Positions 36,207-44,762 of a stretch of 64,000 bases of DNA are shown here, one piece after another. Location: contig CAZDMQ010000003.1 of NCBI GenBank assembly GCA_964506685.1, positions 1 through 64,000 of the forward strand. The letters run 5' to 3'. The position numbers and the translations under genes were made by a program. Below the pieces are notes generated by a model. It worked only from the letters and a program-made list of their open reading frames with translations, searched no databases and was not told the origin of the DNA. Source of the stretch: UBA5336 sp964506685. GTDB taxonomy: Bacteria > Pseudomonadota > Alphaproteobacteria > Caulobacterales > Hyphomonadaceae. The stretch's first letter is position 1. Each line of letters starts with the position of its first letter.

Positions 36207-36597
36207 CGGGCGACCACGCTTCATAGTCGGCATAGGTTTCCTGGCGCTCGCCCTTCGCCTTAAGCGAGCCCTTCGGCCGCCCGGCATAGATCGTGCCCGT
36301 CATGTTCGGCTTGTGCTCAAGCTCGAACGGCTTGCGCGGAAGCGGGGACTCGGTCGGCGGCGCGTCAAAGGTGTGGTGCAGCCAGCCATGCCATTCGGGC
36401 GGCACCTTGGAGGGTTCGGCAAGGCCCCTGTAGATCACATAGCGGCGCTGGTAGCGCTTCGAGCCCATGGAGGTCGCCGTGTCCTCGTAGTATTTGTTGC
36501 CGTACGAGTCCTCGCCAACAAATCTCGAGCGGCGGCGAATGTCGAAGAGCGCGCCGAGGGTTGCGCCATTCCACCAGGTGAAGAGCTTTTCGATCAT
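36199..36597 (-). CDS. NDUFA12-family complex I-associated protein
   Basis: A 132-residue protein of the NDUFA12/B17.2 family, a complex I accessory subunit shared by mitochondria and Alphaproteobacteria. Recognisable parts are LFTWWNGATLGALFDIRRR, DSYGNKYYED, RRYVIYRG and VPPEWHGWLHHTFDAPP. The ATG at 36597 gives the family start, and upstream in-frame sequence is unrelated. No other nuo genes are near, which is normal for this gene. Confidence 0.9.
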   Translation of the reverse strand: MIEKLFTWWNGATLGALFDIRRRSRFVGEDSYGNKYYEDTATSMGSKRYQRRYVIYRGLAEPSKVPPEWHGWLHHTFDAPPTESPLPRKPFELEHKPNMTGTIYAGRPKGSLKAKGERQETYADYEAWSPDA

Positions 36598-36807
36598 GCC
36601 AGGTACGATCCCCGCGAGAGTTCGGCACGGCGCCGAGGCGGCCTTGTTCGTCCTGCTTGTAGGATCGTTCCGGCGGCTCTGGCAAGGGACTGCACTGCCC
36701 ACGCTGCAGCTCGGGCGAATCACGTTTCAGTGCACGCACCAGGGCGACTTGATCCTGCACGCGAAGCCCAGCACTTTCAGGTGCCTGAATTGAGGAGGCC
36801 TGCCATC

Positions 36808-39081
36808 ATGTCGCAAGAGACCTCGACCGGCGCCGGGGACACCGATCGGACCCTTCACGCCCTGGCCGACCTGCCGGCCAGGGTCCTGCGGGCCGGGACG
36901 GCCGATGCCATAACCGGTGCCAGCCATGCCCTGTCGCGCCAGCATCTAGAAAGCGCTGCCCGCCGCACCATCGCCGAGCAACTCGAAAGCCTTGGCGATG
37001 CGCCGCGCAATGATGATCTGGCCTATGCACTCGCCGATGGCGTGCCCGAAGCGATGATCGAGGAAGCGCTGCGGCTGCCCGAGCGCCTGCCTGCCGTGGC
37101 GGCCATGTTCCGCGCCTCAGCCAATGATGCGGCGGCCGCGACGCTCGCCCTGTCGGTCCCGCTCGCACTCGCGCTCGGCACCGGACGCTCGGCGACGCGC
37201 ACCTTCCTCGAAAACGGTGGCAGCGTGCATCTCGCCAACGGCGACCTGTTGCCCGGCGACGGGCCGGCTGCGGTCATCGACCTTTCGGACGAGACCGGCC
37301 CCGACGGCGTTTCCGGGCAATTGCTGGACCGGGCGCGGGATGCGGCCGAACGGGTCGGGCCCGGCGGGCACCTGCTGGTAACCGGGCTGGGCGCGGCCAT
37401 TCTCGGCGCGGGGCACGATTATGACAGCGATGCGGGCCGGAAACTTGCCGCCGGCCTGTTGGCGCTGCTCCGCCATGCGGCCACCGGACAGGCCCTCAGC
37501 CGTGCCCAGGCCGCCCCGCTCGGCCTGTCAGCACGCCGGGCCAGTCCCAAGGACGGACCGGGCCTGCTCATCGTGCCGTTGCGCGGCGACACGGCCGAGA
37601 GCGCCGGACTTGCCCCGCTTTCGAACCTCGTGGTCGAAAGTGAAACCGGCGCCCGGATCGCCCGCTGCCTGCAGCGGGCCCTGGGCGAACATGCGCCGGG
37701 CACCCTCTCCGCCCTCGAGCGCCAGTTCGCCGCGCACGCTTCGCTCAACATCACGCCGGAAATTTCGGAGGCCCGCCTCATCGCCCGCGGCTTCTCCCCG
37801 CTCGGGGTGGAGCGCGTCGGTGCCGCATTGGCAGAGGGGCTGAGCCTTGATGCTGCCTTTTCGCGCTGGGTGGTTGGCGACGACGTCATCGCCAATGATC
37901 TCAGGCTCACCCCCGACGCCTTCGACACCGACGGCCATGCCCTGCTGTCCGCCATCGGCTTTGCCCGCCGCGATATCCTGGCCGCCGAGAAGGCTTTCGA
38001 GGGACGCAGCGAACTTGCCGCCCGTGCCGCGCTCGCCGAGGCCGGCTTCACCGCCGCGCCCGGTCTCGCCGCCCAGTTCGCCATGGCCGATGTGCTCGCC
38101 CCCTTCCTTGCCAGCCCGCCCGTGCTCGACCTGCCTGCAGATGCCCTCGACCAGTTGCCGGGTGATTTCGCCCATGCCGCCCGCCTCGTCGGCAGCCGGG
38201 CCGATGCCAGCCGCACCGTGCACGCCCGCCTCGAGGCCGCTCGCGCCATCGCCGCCGAGCGCTACGGGATCGGTCTCGACCCTGACCTGCCGGCCGATCC
38301 GTCCACCGGTTCCGTCGATGACGCGGCGACCGCCCCGGATGTCAGCGCGGCGACCGCTGGCGAGCGGCGGCGCCTGCCCGATCGCCGCAAGGGCTACATC
38401 CAGAAGGCCGCGGTGGGCGGTCACAAGGTCTACCTGCACACCGGCGAATTCGATGACGGGTCCCTGGGCGAGATCTTCCTCGACATGCACAAGGAAGGCG
38501 CCGCCTTCCGGTCGCTGATGAACAATTTCGCCATCGCCATCTCCATCGGCCTGCAATACGGCGTGCCGCTGGAGGAGTTCGTCGACGCCTTCGTCTACAC
38601 CCGCTTCGAGCCGGCCGGCGAGGTGACCGGCAATGACCGGATCGCCAGGGCGACCTCGATCCTCGATTACATCTTCCGCGAACTGGCCGTGTCCTATCTT
38701 GGCCGGGCAGACCTCGCCGAACTTGGCGATGCCAGCCACGACGGGCTCGGTCGGGGGGTGCGCGACGGCATCGCCGATCCCCTGCAGGGCCAGCCCCTCA
38801 CGGGCGAGGCGGCGCAGCTCATCTCCCGCGGCTTCTCGCGCGGCCAGCTGCCGGACAACATCGTCATCCTCGACCGGCGCCGCCCTGCTCCGGACGAAGC
38901 TGCGGAGAACCCGGGCGGCCCGCCGCCGGGCCAGGCCATTGCCAATGCCATGGGTGAGGAGGAGCCCGCCTATCTCGGCCAGCCCTGCCCCGGTTGCGGC
39001 AATCACACGCTGGTCTCGCTGGACAATACCGGCACGCTGCACTGCGACACCTGCGGGGAGCAGACAGCCCAGGGCCACTGA
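36808..39081 (+). CDS. Class II ribonucleotide-reductase-like pseudoenzyme with TSCPD domain
   Basis: A 757-residue protein. Residues 520-635 closely resemble the TSCPD end of B12-dependent NrdJ (RRLPDRRKGYIQKAAVGG, DMHKEGAAFRSLMNNFAIAI, DYIFRELAVSYL). Residues 727-749 form a CxxC-CxxC zinc ribbon (CPGC, CDTC) as at the NrdJ C-terminus. Residues 185-405 are a worn copy of NrdJ barrel segments (LLVTGLGAAILGAGHDYDSD; ARGFSPLGVERVGAAL; LDAAFSRWVVGDDV). The first 520 residues contain one cysteine (Cys287), no NPCxE active-site motif and no redox cysteine pair, so catalysis by the known mechanism is impossible. GAGGAGG lies before the ATG. The frame is intact over 2.2 kb with biased codons, so it is probably maintained. 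A regulatory or structural role is inference. Confidence 0.75.
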   Translation: MSQETSTGAGDTDRTLHALADLPARVLRAGTADAITGASHALSRQHLESAARRTIAEQLESLGDAPRNDDLAYALADGVPEAMIEEALRLPERLPAVAAMFRASANDAAAATLALSVPLALALGTGRSATRTFLENGGSVHLANGDLLPGDGPAAVIDLSDETGPDGVSGQLLDRARDAAERVGPGGHLLVTGLGAAILGAGHDYDSDAGRKLAAGLLALLRHAATGQALSRAQAAPLGLSARRASPKDGPGLLIVPLRGDTAESAGLAPLSNLVVESETGARIARCLQRALGEHAPGTLSALERQFAAHASLNITPEISEARLIARGFSPLGVERVGAALAEGLSLDAAFSRWVVGDDVIANDLRLTPDAFDTDGHALLSAIGFARRDILAAEKAFEGRSELAARAALAEAGFTAAPGLAAQFAMADVLAPFLASPPVLDLPADALDQLPGDFAHAARLVGSRADASRTVHARLEAARAIAAERYGIGLDPDLPADPSTGSVDDAATAPDVSAATAGERRRLPDRRKGYIQKAAVGGHKVYLHTGEFDDGSLGEIFLDMHKEGAAFRSLMNNFAIAISIGLQYGVPLEEFVDAFVYTRFEPAGEVTGNDRIARATSILDYIFRELAVSYLGRADLAELGDASHDGLGRGVRDGIADPLQGQPLTGEAAQLISRGFSRGQLPDNIVILDRRRPAPDEAAENPGGPPPGQAIANAMGEEEPAYLGQPCPGCGNHTLVSLDNTGTLHCDTCGEQTAQGH

Positions 39082-39268
39082 CCCTGCCAGCCCCGTCCCG
39101 TGTCCGTCAGGGGACGAGGATCGCTGGCCGGACCTTAACGAATCGCAACAAACCGATGCGGTCGCGCAACGAAACCCGTTAAAAAGTCCGTCATCATGTG
39201 AGCCGTCACTTCGCAAGGTGCCTCAACACGGCTTAGGAGAAGACTTCGCGGCGCAAATGGAGGCGACC

Positions 39269-39997
39269 ATGAAAGCGACCCTGCCTTCCAGACTGGTCCC
39301 GGCCCTCGCGGCCCTTTGCACCATGATGGCCCCCGCAACTGCGGAGACCACAACCGTGGCCTTCTCGCCGGCCTATGCTGGGGTGTGTGAGGGGTGCACG
39401 TTCACGGACCGTGAAATGCGCGGCTGGACGCTGGATGGCGGCGTCTATCGCCTGTCCGACTTTTCCGGCGCGGACATGAGCCGCATCTCGGCCATCGGCA
39501 CCGATTTCAGTGGGGCCCGCCTGGCCGGCACTTCGCTGAGGCGGTCGAACCTGTCTGGTGCCCGGTTCAACGGGGCCATGCTCGCGGGCGCGTATCTCAG
39601 CGATGTCCGCGCCAATGGCAGCGATTTCACCGATGCCGATCTTCGCGGGGCGGACCTGCGCAGCGGAACGCTCATCGGGACGACCCTCCTGGGCAGCGAC
39701 CTGTCCGGCGTTAACGCCGAATGCGCCATATTCGCGGGCGCGAACCTGATGGGCGCCCACTTCGAACAGGCCACTCTCGGGGGCGCTGTCTTCGACGGGG
39801 CAAATCTCGCCGGTGCCCGCTTCCGCGGCGCCGATCTGAACGGTGCGAGCTTCCTCAATGCCCGCCTGTCCGGTGCGGACCTCAGGGGCGTGACCGGGCT
39901 CGACAGCACGACCTTCACCGGCAGCTGCATCACGGCCAGTACACAGCTTCCGGACGGTTTCTCCCGCTCCCTGGCGCTGTGCGCGCCCGAGGGCTGA
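39269..39997 (+). CDS. Exported pentapeptide-repeat protein
   Basis: A 242-residue protein with a signal peptide (1-26, ending TAE). About 25 consecutive pentapeptide units of A(D/N)LXX type follow (for example SGADMSRIS, LAGTSLRRSNLSGARF), which form a right-handed quadrilateral beta-helix. Cysteines near both ends may make disulfides. The ATG at 39269 is chosen because GGAGG lies six bases before it; an ATG at 39257 is the alternative. The function is unknown; a Qnr-like gyrase role is unlikely for an exported protein. Confidence 0.8.
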   Translation: MKATLPSRLVPALAALCTMMAPATAETTTVAFSPAYAGVCEGCTFTDREMRGWTLDGGVYRLSDFSGADMSRISAIGTDFSGARLAGTSLRRSNLSGARFNGAMLAGAYLSDVRANGSDFTDADLRGADLRSGTLIGTTLLGSDLSGVNAECAIFAGANLMGAHFEQATLGGAVFDGANLAGARFRGADLNGASFLNARLSGADLRGVTGLDSTTFTGSCITASTQLPDGFSRSLALCAPEG

Positions 39998-40150
39998 GAC
40001 CGGGATCCGCGCCCCCCGCACCCTCATTCTCCCTGCCTCAATCCTCACCCGACGGACGCACCGAACGGCGCCCCTGCACCCGCTATCGTCCACGGCCCGG
40101 ACACGTGCACACCAGTGGCGGCCTCCCTCCTGGCTCGTGCGACCGGTGAA

Positions 40151-40186
40151 ACGGAAAACGCCCGGGATGCAGGGCACCCCGGGCGT
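40151..40186 (-). terminator. Rho-independent terminator of PhoX-like gene
   Basis: A perfect 9-bp stem (ACGCCCGGG with CCCGGGCGT) with an 11-base loop lies 32 bp past the stop of the minus-strand PhoX-like gene. On that strand the stem is followed by TTTTCCGTTT. Confidence 0.65.
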
Positions 40187-40217
40187 CTCTCGGTTCTCGA
40201 GATGGAAGGGTCGGGCC

Positions 40218-42128
40218 TTACGAGCCGACGACGCCGCCACCTTTGCGCTTGATCACCAGCACGGAGTCGCGCGGGATAAGGCCGCTTCCATTGGGTGCCG
40301 GGAAGCTGGTCCGGGTCGGATCGCCATTGCCCGGGTGCTGGATGTTCACGAAGGCCGTCTCATAGTCCGGCGTATGGGTGAAGCCGGTGACTTCGTCACT
40401 GGTAACACCCGTGAGCAGGCGGACCGGTTTGGCCTCGGGCTTGGTCGTGTCGAACACGATCAACTGGTCCTGAAGGCCGACCTGGCGGGCCTGCTCTTCT
40501 TCAGAGAAGCCGCTGGCTGGCGCATTCTGCCCGCCATCGGTACCGATGAAGAGCCGGCCGAACGGGTCGGCATAGGCCGCATCCGGCGAACCGAAGGCCA
40601 GTTCCGTACCCTGGGTGCTCGAAGCTATGATGTAGATGTCCCAGGTAAACGTGCTGCCCGTGAAATCATCGGCATCGGTGGTGCGGATGATGTGACCATA
40701 GGTGTTCGGCGCTTCAGGATTGGCCGCATCGCTCACTTCCCGGCGGCTGTTGTTGGTGAGCGCCCAGTAGACCTCGCCATCCTTGCCAACCGTGGCCCAT
40801 TCCGGACGATCCATCGGCGTGGCGCCGACGAGATCGGCCGCGATGCGGGTGTTGATCAGCAGGTCCGCCATGTCCTCGAACCGGCTTGCCAGTGCGGGAT
40901 TGTCCATCGTCAGCGGCAGCCATTCACCGGTGCCGTCATCATTGAACTTCGCGACGTAGAGAATGCCGTCATCCAGCGGGCTCTCACCAGCCTTGATCGC
41001 CTCTTTCCAGGGCTTGTTGGAGACGTAGCGGTAGCAGTAGTCGAACCGCTCATCATCGCCCATATAGCCGGCGATCCGGCCATCCTTGGCCACCGCGATC
41101 GCAATGGCTTCATGCTTGAAGCGGCCAAGCGCAGTCCGCTTCACCGGCGTCTGGGTGCCGTCGAAGGGATCGATCTCGACAATCCAGCCAAAGCGCTTGT
41201 GCTCATTGGCGTATTCGGGGTCGGAAATGTCGAAGCGCTTGTCGAACAGGTGCCAGCCATAGCCAAAACCCACATCGCTGAAGCCGTAACGCTCCTGCGC
41301 TTCGGTCGGGGTGTAGAACGGATCGGTGTAGCCGAAATAGCCGTTGAAGTTCTCTTCGCAGGTCAGGTAGGTGTTCCACGGGGTCGGGCCCGAGCCGCAA
41401 TTGTTCAGCGTGCCGAGCGGGATGTTGCCGTTGATGTTCTCGAGCTGGGCCGAGCCGGCAGCAGGACCGGAGAAGGTCACGGGCGTGTTGACGTGGATGC
41501 GGCGCGCATTCGCTTCACGGCGAACGTGCCAGACATTGTTGTCATCCTCGGCAATCTTGAAGACCGAGACGCCGTGCACGTGCTGCGACAGGCGGACATC
41601 CTCGAGGCTCTCGGGCGCAGGCTTGCCGAGAACGTGAGCGTTCGAACCGAACTCGTGGTTGAGGACCATCATGCCGATCTGGCGACCGCGATAGGTCCGC
41701 ATGGGGAAGTACCACATGCCGTCATGGCCGATGCCGATCTGCAGCGCAGCTTCTTCCGACGTCGGGCGGGTGTCGGGCTGGCCGTCATAGGATTTGGTCG
41801 CGCGCGGCTCGATCGGCGTGCCCCAGGACGCGAGGACCTGGTACTCGTAATCGGGCGAAATGGAGATCGTGGACGGATCGGCAGTCGCCTGCTCCAACGT
41901 CACCGGGCGGAAGTTCACGAGATCGCCGCTTCCGTTCGCAGCCTGGGCCATGGCGGTCGGTGCGAGAAAGCCGGTCGCGGCGCCGGCGAGCGAACCGCGC
42001 ATCACCGAGCGGCGGGAGAGATTTGCCGACAGGATGTCAGCAAACGGGCGATTATCGGTCTTATTGGAACCGATATTCTCCAGCTCGTCATGGAGTTCGG
42101 CCTGATCGGGAATTCTTGCGTTGGTCAT
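40218..42128 (-). CDS. PhoX-family (DUF839) Tat-exported phosphatase
   Basis: A 636-residue protein. A Tat signal follows a long N-region, with SRRSVMRG at 38-45 then a hydrophobic stretch to AMAQA. The mature part is a PhoX/DUF839 beta-propeller (MMVLNHEFGSN, GTLNNCGSGPTPWNTYLTCEENFNGYFG). In PhoX these regions supply the Fe/Ca ligands and the active-site Cys. It is likely a periplasmic phosphatase for organic phosphate, though DUF839 members vary. GAAGGAAA precedes the start. I found no clear Pho box upstream, which weakens the phosphate-starvation reading. A strong terminator follows the gene. Confidence 0.82.
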   Translation of the reverse strand: MTNARIPDQAELHDELENIGSNKTDNRPFADILSANLSRRSVMRGSLAGAATGFLAPTAMAQAANGSGDLVNFRPVTLEQATADPSTISISPDYEYQVLASWGTPIEPRATKSYDGQPDTRPTSEEAALQIGIGHDGMWYFPMRTYRGRQIGMMVLNHEFGSNAHVLGKPAPESLEDVRLSQHVHGVSVFKIAEDDNNVWHVRREANARRIHVNTPVTFSGPAAGSAQLENINGNIPLGTLNNCGSGPTPWNTYLTCEENFNGYFGYTDPFYTPTEAQERYGFSDVGFGYGWHLFDKRFDISDPEYANEHKRFGWIVEIDPFDGTQTPVKRTALGRFKHEAIAIAVAKDGRIAGYMGDDERFDYCYRYVSNKPWKEAIKAGESPLDDGILYVAKFNDDGTGEWLPLTMDNPALASRFEDMADLLINTRIAADLVGATPMDRPEWATVGKDGEVYWALTNNSRREVSDAANPEAPNTYGHIIRTTDADDFTGSTFTWDIYIIASSTQGTELAFGSPDAAYADPFGRLFIGTDGGQNAPASGFSEEEQARQVGLQDQLIVFDTTKPEAKPVRLLTGVTSDEVTGFTHTPDYETAFVNIQHPGNGDPTRTSFPAPNGSGLIPRDSVLVIKRKGGGVVGS

Positions 42129-42729
42129 GGTTTCCTTCGCCCCATCTTGGTTAATGAGGCTACCCGGGTACCATTCATTTGTATCAGAATTTTTCATTTG
42201 TATCAGAATTTTATCATTTTCTTAACGGTTGGCCCGTCAATGGTTTGATTTTATGCGAATTACTCTTATTCTTATTCCTTATGGCATCAGACAAGTAACG
42301 ATGCGCCCGACGATGTTCGCGTCCAATTCGAATGCAAGTCCTTGTATTATATTAATATTATGAGAACCGCAAAAGACCGAATGCGCGCCACAGGAGCCCG
42401 ATGGTCAAACCTCCGACGCCGCCATAACGCGCCGCCGTCAGTTGTGGATAGAATCAAATTCACCATCACGATCCCGTCAGAACCGCCCCCCACCATATAA
42501 TATTATACGCACAATCAATTATTCTATCCGGCCGTCAATTCACCCTTGAACCTGAAAACAACATCCGTATCCAAACAAAAAGCGACGACATTTTCGCGCT
42601 CGGGAGCCATGTCCGGAAAACCCGAATTGATCCGGAAACGGCCTTTATCTCCCGTCGGCTGCCCGCCGGGACGACACCTTGCACGACAGGCAGGCCAGCC
42701 CGATCCCGGACTGGGCCAAGCCCTGCTGA
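42129..42729. other. AT-rich 600-bp spacer upstream of PhoX-like gene and downstream of aspS
   Basis: There is no gene on either strand. The composition from about 42160 to 42600 is markedly AT-rich against the surrounding DNA, with TATTAT-type runs around 42345-42362. A perfect palindrome TATAATATTATA lies at 42496-42507. A tandem 19-bp duplication is listed separately. It probably contains the PhoX promoter region, but no specific box can be fixed. Confidence 0.6.
42174..42211. repeat. Perfect tandem duplication of 19 bp upstream of PhoX-like gene
   Basis: The unit TTCATTTGTATCAGAATTT occurs twice head-to-tail with no mismatch, 46 bp before the start codon on the minus strand. The period of 19 bp does not fit the 11-bp Pho-box phase. 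It could be a paired operator or slippage. Confidence 0.9.
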
Positions 42730-44571
42730 TCAGCCGGACTTCGCCGGCTTCACGACCCGGATGTTCAGCTCGCGCAGCTGTTCGGGACGAACCGGGCCCG
42801 GGGCTCCCATCATCAGGTCGCGCGCCTGCTGGTTCATCGGGAACAGCGTCACGTCGCGGATATTCTCCGCATCGGCGAGCAGCATCACCATTCGGTCGAC
42901 CCCCGGTGCGATGCCGCCATGCGGCGGGGCGCCATAGCGGAAGGCGTTGAGCATGCCGCCGAACTCTGCCTCGACCACGTCCGGACCATAGCCGGCCAGT
43001 TCGAAGGCCTTCAGCATCAGATCCGGCCGGTGATTCCGGATCGCCCCTGACGACAGCTCCACACCATTGCAGACGATGTCATACTGGTAGGCCTTCAGGT
43101 CGAGCACCGCCGCCTCGCCTTCGGCCGCCGCAGCCTCGAGTGCCTCCAGACCGCCCTGCGGCATGGAAAAGGGATTGTGCGAGAAGTCGATCTTCTTCGC
43201 GTCCTCGTCATACTCGTACATCGGGAAATCGACGATCCAGCAGAAGCGGAAGACATCGGTCTCGACGATACCGAGTTCGGCGCCGAGCCGGAGACGGGCC
43301 GCACCGGCGAGCTTCAGCGCGTCCGAAGCCTTGCCGGCAGCGAAGAACACGCCGTCACCGTCGCCAAGTCCTGTATGCTCGAGAAAGGCCGCCAGGTGCG
43401 CCGCATCGAAATTCTTGAGCACCGGATCCTGGCTGGAGACCACGCCATCCTTTCCGGCCTTGAGGCGGGCATAGCCGAGGCCGGGGGCCTGCATTTCCTT
43501 CTTCGCCCACTTGTCGAGGTCGTCGAAGAATTTCCGGGACTTGTCGGCTGCCGCCTTCGGCGCCGGGATGGCGATCACCCGACCGCCCCCGCCGATGATC
43601 TTCGCGAAGATCGAAAAGCCGGTCTTCTCCTCGTCCTCGAAAAAGCCGGTCACGTCGGCGAGTTCGATCGGAATCCTGAGGTCAGGCTTGTCGGAGCCGT
43701 ATTTCGCCATCGCTTCGGCATAGGGGATACGCGGAAAGGGCCCGCCCGGCACGGTGCGGCCCTTGCCGTCCCAGTCGGCGAACTCCTCGAACACGCCGCG
43801 CATCACTGGCTCGATCGCCTGGAAGACGTCTTCCTGAGTGACAAAGCTCATCTCGACATCGAGCTGGTAGAACTCGCCAGGGGAGCGGTCGGCGCGGGCA
43901 TCCTCATCGCGGAAACAGGCTGCAATCTGGAAGTAGCGGTCAAAGCCCGACACCATGAGCAGCTGCTTGAACTGCTGTGGCGCCTGCGGCAGCGCGTAGA
44001 ACTCGCCCGGATGCAGGCGGGAGGGGACGAGAAAGTCGCGCGCGCCCTCGGGGCTGGAGGCCGTCAGGATCGGGGTCTGATATTCGGTGAAGCCCTGCTC
44101 GACCATGCGCCGGCGGATCGAGGCAATCACGGCCGCGCGCAGGATGATGTTCCTGTGCAGAGTCTCGCGGCGCAGGTCCAGGAAGCGGTAGGTCAGGCGA
44201 ATGTCCTCGGGATAGTCCGGCTCACCGAACACCGGCAGCGGCAGTTCCGCAGCCTCCGACTGCACGCTGACCTCGCCGGCCACCACTTCGATCTCGCCGG
44301 TATCCAGCGCGGGGTTCACCTGGTCGGCCGCGCGCGCGACCACCTCGCCCTCGACCGTGAAGACGCTCTCGGTGCGCAGCCGTTCGACGGTCGCAAACCC
44401 CGGCGATCCGGGATTGAACACGATCTGTGTCAGCCCATAATGGTCGCGCAGGTCGATGAAGATCACACCGCCATGATCGCGGCGCCGGTGCAGCCAGCCC
44501 GACAGCTTCACGCGCTCGCCGACATGGGACGGACGAAGCGCGCCGCAGGTGTGGGTGCGGTAGGCGTGCAT
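42730..44571 (-). CDS. aspS: Aspartyl-tRNA synthetase
   Basis: A 613-residue class IIb synthetase with an N-terminal OB anticodon domain (HRRRDHGGVIFIDLRDHYGLTQ split across it). Catalytic core motif 2 is FRDEDARADRSPGEFYQLD, and the GAD insert and C-terminal motif 3 are GIAPGVDRMVMLL. The length is typical of bacterial AspRS. Many Alphaproteobacteria have a nondiscriminating form charging both tRNA-Asp and tRNA-Asn, and sequence alone does not settle this here. GGAG precedes the start. The HerA-like gene diverges from it. Confidence 0.97.
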   Translation of the reverse strand: MHAYRTHTCGALRPSHVGERVKLSGWLHRRRDHGGVIFIDLRDHYGLTQIVFNPGSPGFATVERLRTESVFTVEGEVVARAADQVNPALDTGEIEVVAGEVSVQSEAAELPLPVFGEPDYPEDIRLTYRFLDLRRETLHRNIILRAAVIASIRRRMVEQGFTEYQTPILTASSPEGARDFLVPSRLHPGEFYALPQAPQQFKQLLMVSGFDRYFQIAACFRDEDARADRSPGEFYQLDVEMSFVTQEDVFQAIEPVMRGVFEEFADWDGKGRTVPGGPFPRIPYAEAMAKYGSDKPDLRIPIELADVTGFFEDEEKTGFSIFAKIIGGGGRVIAIPAPKAAADKSRKFFDDLDKWAKKEMQAPGLGYARLKAGKDGVVSSQDPVLKNFDAAHLAAFLEHTGLGDGDGVFFAAGKASDALKLAGAARLRLGAELGIVETDVFRFCWIVDFPMYEYDEDAKKIDFSHNPFSMPQGGLEALEAAAAEGEAAVLDLKAYQYDIVCNGVELSSGAIRNHRPDLMLKAFELAGYGPDVVEAEFGGMLNAFRYGAPPHGGIAPGVDRMVMLLADAENIRDVTLFPMNQQARDLMMGAPGPVRPEQLRELNIRVVKPAKSG

Positions 44572-44762
44572 GGGGATCTCCGGTCGGATGGGGTGAGGGG
44601 GTAGACGAGGCCCCGTGTTTCGCCCGTGAACGACGGCATTTGTCAACCCCGCAACCCGCCCGTCCGGCTGTGGCCAGGGCACCCCCGTCAGGCGAGTTAA
44701 GGGCACATTTAGGAACGGAAGATAGAGAATGCGGACATGTGGGCTGTCCTGAAAGCGATTGC

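Noticed and set aside
36124..36807. Long 5' extension of the RNR-like gene
   Set aside because: The upstream part is antisense to the MlaD and NDUFA12 genes, and a good ribosome site marks the ATG at 36808.
40137..42248. Plus-strand open frame of 703 codons opposite the PhoX-like gene
   Set aside because: Antisense shadow; it also runs through the terminator hairpin.
42129..42729. Pho box for the PhoX-like gene
   Set aside because: No pair of CTGTCAT-like 7-mers at 11-bp spacing was found; the 19-bp duplication does not fit.
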